From the NCBI GenBank assembly GCA_938031175.1, contig CALHGZ010000004.1, positions 131,635-195,634 on the forward strand: a DNA stretch of 64,000 bases, given 5' to 3'. Source of the stretch: Candidatus Kapaibacterium sp. (GTDB lineage: Bacteria; Bacteroidota; Ignavibacteria; Kapaibacteriales; UBA2268). Made by a program: the position numbers and the translations under genes. Shown piece by piece: positions 61,005 through 64,000 of the stretch (the first letter of the stretch is position 1; each line of letters opens with the position of its first letter). Below the pieces are notes generated by a model that was not told the DNA's origin, did not search any database, and saw nothing but the letters and a program-made list of their open reading frames with translations.

Positions 61005-64000
61005 TTAACGTGATATTATGATTTTTTCAGTATGTATAAGAGTGAGGCTTTGCATCTTTATAAAATAAATTCCCGGTGGCAATGAGCTAATGTTTATGAA
61101 ATAGTCATAAATACCGTTATCATTCAATTTTACTAAATCATTAAATACAATTTGTCCGAGTGAATTATACAATGAAATATCGATAGTTTCATTTTTAGGT
61201 AAACTGAACTCGGTAGTTATTATGTTAGAACTTGGGTTTGGAGTAAATGGTTTGATGTAGAATTTATCGGAAACTTTGTTGATGTCCATTCTCAAAGAAA
61301 TACCACATCTTGATTTGGCTGTATAGTTTAGTTCAGTTCCTTCACCTTTTAGAATTAAGGATTTTACATTACAATTGAACTCAATTTCCAATGTATCATA
61401 ATCTGGATTTGAGTGGATTGATAATGGATGATAACAAAGAAAAAGTGAAACTGTATCGCCTGGTTCAATTATAATTGGATATTGACTTTGTGGGCTTGAA
61501 AATAAAGTGTTTTGTTTGAAATAAGTTTGTTCTATTTTAAATGGGAATTTACCGTAATTATAAATTGAAATTGAATCGCACCAAATTGAACCAATTCTTT
61601 GTTGTTTAAATTCATTGATATTGCTGGAATTCTCAAAACCAACAAGCTCAATTGTAAAACCTTTGATGCTATTTTCTACTGTTGTTTGAAAACCTGCGGA
61701 ATCAGTAATTGCTATTTTGTAATAAGCATCAAAAAAAGGGTTTATTACATTTACTTTGCAAATTGATACTCTTGGGTTGAATTGTTCAATATTAATAGAG
61801 CAATTAATATTTTCTAAAATTTCAATTTTTTCGATTCCGTAATCATAGTTCAAGGAATCAGTTAAGAAAATGATAAATTCCTGATTACAAGGGTCGTTAT
61901 GTGTTGAAAATTGAGGTGGATTATCATCAGCAAGTGCATTAAATATTAAATATGCAAGCTCACGCTCTCCGCAATCATCTGAGATTACAAGGGTATCAAT
62001 GTATTTACCGCTTATCTTACTTTCAAAACAAATTTTTATGGGTAATTTATCACCTGGGGAGAAATTAAATGGAAGTGGACTTGAAACGTAGAAGTAAGAG
62101 TTTTGAGATTTAAAATTTGCAGCTGATAAAATTCTATTGAATTTCCCGTAATTTTCAATTTCTATTTCAAAACAATGCGTAAAGTCTTTTCTAACAATAG
62201 TGTCAATTATAGTAACCTCCGCTTTTTCGTTTCTTGTAGGTTTTAAGGTAAAGCCAGGTATATCAAATTCTTTCTTTGAAGTTAGACCAGCAGAATCTTT
62301 TGCTATAATTGTAAAACTGCCGTCGAAATAGATATTATTCAATTGTGCTTCGAATTTAACAGATTCTTTTGGTGGTTTAAATGCTTCGATAGTAAGGGTT
62401 ACATTATTGAGACTTTCAATTGGTGTGTAAATTTCAGTAATTTTTGAATCATTTGCAGTAGAATCATAGATTACACCGTCTATTTTATAGCAAGTGAGTG
62501 ATGCGGTAATCTCTGGTGGTTGAAAATCCAATCTTTTGAAATTCATTCCACCAAAATATCCGTAAGAATTGGCAATACCATAACCATAAACGTATATTCC
62601 AAAAGGTTCGTCGGCAGATATGACTGAAGCTCCATCTCTCATTTTTAACCATGTATAGTAATATTCTGTATTTGGAATGGGTTTGAAATTAGCCGGGGGT
62701 ATAGCTGAACCGTTAAGTCGTAAGCTTTTTATGGCGTTTTCAGGTGCTACTATTGTTAAATATTGTTGTATATAAACTTTAGACCATTCTTTTGTATCAT
62801 TCTTCCATTCATAAGCTTGTATATTTATGAAGCGATAAAATTTATCGAATTGTTCAACTGGAGGGATTATCATCATAAAAGGATCACTTAATGCACCTAT
62901 ACCTTCGGTTTGAGAAGTTTTTTTGTATTGGGCAACTAAAATTGGGGCAGATGCTGTTACAAATAATGGCTCCATTAAATTATCTTCGTATAACTCTCCT
63001 TTGTTAAGAGTAGCGACTAATTCGTCATTTATATATAGTTCAGTATTATCGTATGCTGCAATTATTCTATAAATATCAATATCAGGATCATAATTGTCAG
63101 TATCATTTTTTGTAGTGTCTTTAGGCTGAGGATATGGTACAATCAATGCATTCTTGCCCCAAGATTTAATTGGAGGCATTTGTTCACAGATGAAATCACG
63201 TGATGGAGATTTACCAGATAGGCTAATAGGTATGGTTGCTCTTTGGTGACCAGCAAATACTGATATTGGTTTGTCGGATATTATTTCAGTACCTGATAAA
63301 TCCCTAGTCCAATTTTCACTATCTATTTTGGCTTGAACTAAATAAACATTGCCTCGATTTAATTTGATTCTCTGGGTTTTGAGATCGTTCGAATGCGTTT
63401 TAGTTGATGGTATGATTGTTATATTGGTATTATCTTCAGTAGCAACAATAGCAAATTGCGAAGGTGTACTACTTGAATTTATATAATTTACAATAGTTGA
63501 ACCATCACTGTTGTATGTTAAAATAAGGTATTCAGTTCCCAAAGCTTCAGTAGGTAATACTAAAAAAGCATCGCTTGTCATTACTGATTGAGAATGGGCA
63601 TAAACAGTTACATCTTTATCTGTAACAATATGGAATGATTGATTGCTAATTTTTTCATTTTGGGAATTAACTATTAAATTACCGCTATCATTAAAACCTA
63701 AAAGCTCGAAATCCCAATAAGATTGTTTAAAAATATAAATTTCATTTATATTGTTTATTGTAAAATTTTGCGTGAATGTTCTGTTGTTTCTATTTTTATA
63801 AGTGATTGTTCCAGAGGTTGGTTCGTATGCTACAATAAATAAATAGAGTGAATCACCATATTTAAGAATATCTGTATTAGAACCGCGATTATTATGAAAG
63901 TTAGGTAGAAATGTAACCCAAAAATCCCTTCCCTTGCTTTTGGCAAATTCCTGAGTGATACAATCATCAGTAAGCAATAAAATTAGTATGAAAAATACTA
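61005..64000 (-). CDS. Secreted IgGFc-binding-domain protein with T9SS type A sorting domain, cut by the right edge
   Basis: The track starts at an internal TTG at 63977, but the frame stays open to the window edge. The added codons read VFFILILLLT, the end of a signal peptide, so the true start is beyond 64000. The N-terminal part (KGRDFWVTFLPNFHNNRG; VTVYAHSQ; LPTEALGTEYLIL; IVATEDNTNITIIPS) matches the IgGFc-binding N-terminal domain. Ig-like or hepatocyte-growth-factor-type beta repeats follow. The C-terminus (FTPNPSSNIITTEFSLP; ISLYNSLGQIV; LPPGIYFIKMQ) is a type A sorting domain, removed during T9SS export. It is probably an adhesin. Confidence 0.88.
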   Translation of the reverse strand, partial: VFFILILLLTDDCITQEFAKSKGRDFWVTFLPNFHNNRGSNTDILKYGDSLYLFIVAYEPTSGTITYKNRNNRTFTQNFTINNINEIYIFKQSYWDFELLGFNDSGNLIVNSQNEKISNQSFHIVTDKDVTVYAHSQSVMTSDAFLVLPTEALGTEYLILTYNSDGSTIVNYINSSSTPSQFAIVATEDNTNITIIPSTKTHSNDLKTQRIKLNRGNVYLVQAKIDSENWTRDLSGTEIISDKPISVFAGHQRATIPISLSGKSPSRDFICEQMPPIKSWGKNALIVPYPQPKDTTKNDTDNYDPDIDIYRIIAAYDNTELYINDELVATLNKGELYEDNLMEPLFVTASAPILVAQYKKTSQTEGIGALSDPFMMIIPPVEQFDKFYRFINIQAYEWKNDTKEWSKVYIQQYLTIVAPENAIKSLRLNGSAIPPANFKPIPNTEYYYTWLKMRDGASVISADEPFGIYVYGYGIANSYGYFGGMNFKRLDFQPPEITASLTCYKIDGVIYDSTANDSKITEIYTPIESLNNVTLTIEAFKPPKESVKFEAQLNNIYFDGSFTIIAKDSAGLTSKKEFDIPGFTLKPTRNEKAEVTIIDTIVRKDFTHCFEIEIENYGKFNRILSAANFKSQNSYFYVSSPLPFNFSPGDKLPIKICFESKISGKYIDTLVISDDCGERELAYLIFNALADDNPPQFSTHNDPCNQEFIIFLTDSLNYDYGIEKIEILENINCSINIEQFNPRVSICKVNVINPFFDAYYKIAITDSAGFQTTVENSIKGFTIELVGFENSSNINEFKQQRIGSIWCDSISIYNYGKFPFKIEQTYFKQNTLFSSPQSQYPIIIEPGDTVSLFLCYHPLSIHSNPDYDTLEIEFNCNVKSLILKGEGTELNYTAKSRCGISLRMDINKVSDKFYIKPFTPNPSSNIITTEFSLPKNETIDISLYNSLGQIVFNDLVKLNDNGIYDYFINISSLPPGIYFIKMQSLTLIHTEKIIISR

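Noticed and set aside
1-64000. Mobile elements, prophage, CRISPR arrays, toxin-antitoxin or defence islands
   Set aside because: No transposase, integrase, spacer-repeat array or defence-type gene is present, and no tRNA-flanked block of foreign-looking DNA is seen.

Overview
The window is AT-rich and gene-dense. It looks like chromosomal DNA from a flagellated member of the Bacteroidota/Chlorobiota (FCB) branch, probably near Ignavibacteria or Kapabacteria. The FCB signs are a secreted protein ending in a type IX secretion (T9SS) type A sorting domain, a PorE-like OmpA lipoprotein, a GldM-like anchored periplasmic protein, a Bacteroidota-type serine palmitoyltransferase, and a DUF4270-like lipoprotein beside glycogen synthase. 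The flagellin cassette argues against a typical gliding Bacteroidota. The taxon is inferred; no rRNA gene is present. I see no phage, insertion sequence, CRISPR array or genomic island.

Layout. 1-3.6 kb: edge of a divergent membrane gene, then a sodium-pumping decarboxylase operon (gamma, alpha, beta) with a DUF481-like barrel behind it. 4.4-10.1 kb: a degenerate M16 peptidase, Nudix hydrolase, gcvT, glutamine cyclotransferase lipoprotein and pgi. 10.2-21.6 kb: yjbQ, queC, a short MGMT-family protein, serine palmitoyltransferase, glgA, DUF4270-like lipoprotein, barrel, hslV-hslU, a GNAT-like acyltransferase and a possible FliK-like protein. 21.6-25.1 kb: radical SAM protein, tRNA-Glu(UUC), coaE, fructose-6-phosphate-aldolase-type transaldolase and aat. 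25.2-32.1 kb: PorE-like lipoprotein, PBP1a, FAH-family enzyme and two envelope proteins. 32.1-36.2 kb: late flagellar cassette (flagellin, fliS, fliD, flaG, FliT-like, FlgM-like) behind a near-consensus sigma-28 promoter. 36.3-42.8 kb: ssb, MCE protein, two methyltransferases, vWA-OmpA lipoprotein, M28 peptidase and pyrE. 42.8-49.7 kb (minus): GldM-like protein, two related barrels and a second vWA-OmpA protein. 50.1-52.9 kb: trkA-trkH. 52.9-64 kb (minus): two small lipoproteins, a large TPR protein, a STAS protein, a BadF-type sugar kinase, a DUF3108 protein, a C-terminal processing protease and an IgGFc-binding-domain protein with a T9SS tail that runs off the right edge.

How it fits together. 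Housekeeping enzymes are interleaved with an unusually large set of envelope proteins (lipoproteins, beta-barrels and three proteins with OmpA peptidoglycan-binding domains). Sodium-pumping decarboxylation and Trk potassium uptake point to ion-gradient bioenergetics. The sigma-28 promoter and a FlgM-like protein at the end of the same cassette imply the classical late-flagellar checkpoint.

The best candidate for an undescribed system is the minus-strand envelope cluster at 42.8-49.7 kb. The clearest regulatory site is the flagellin promoter.
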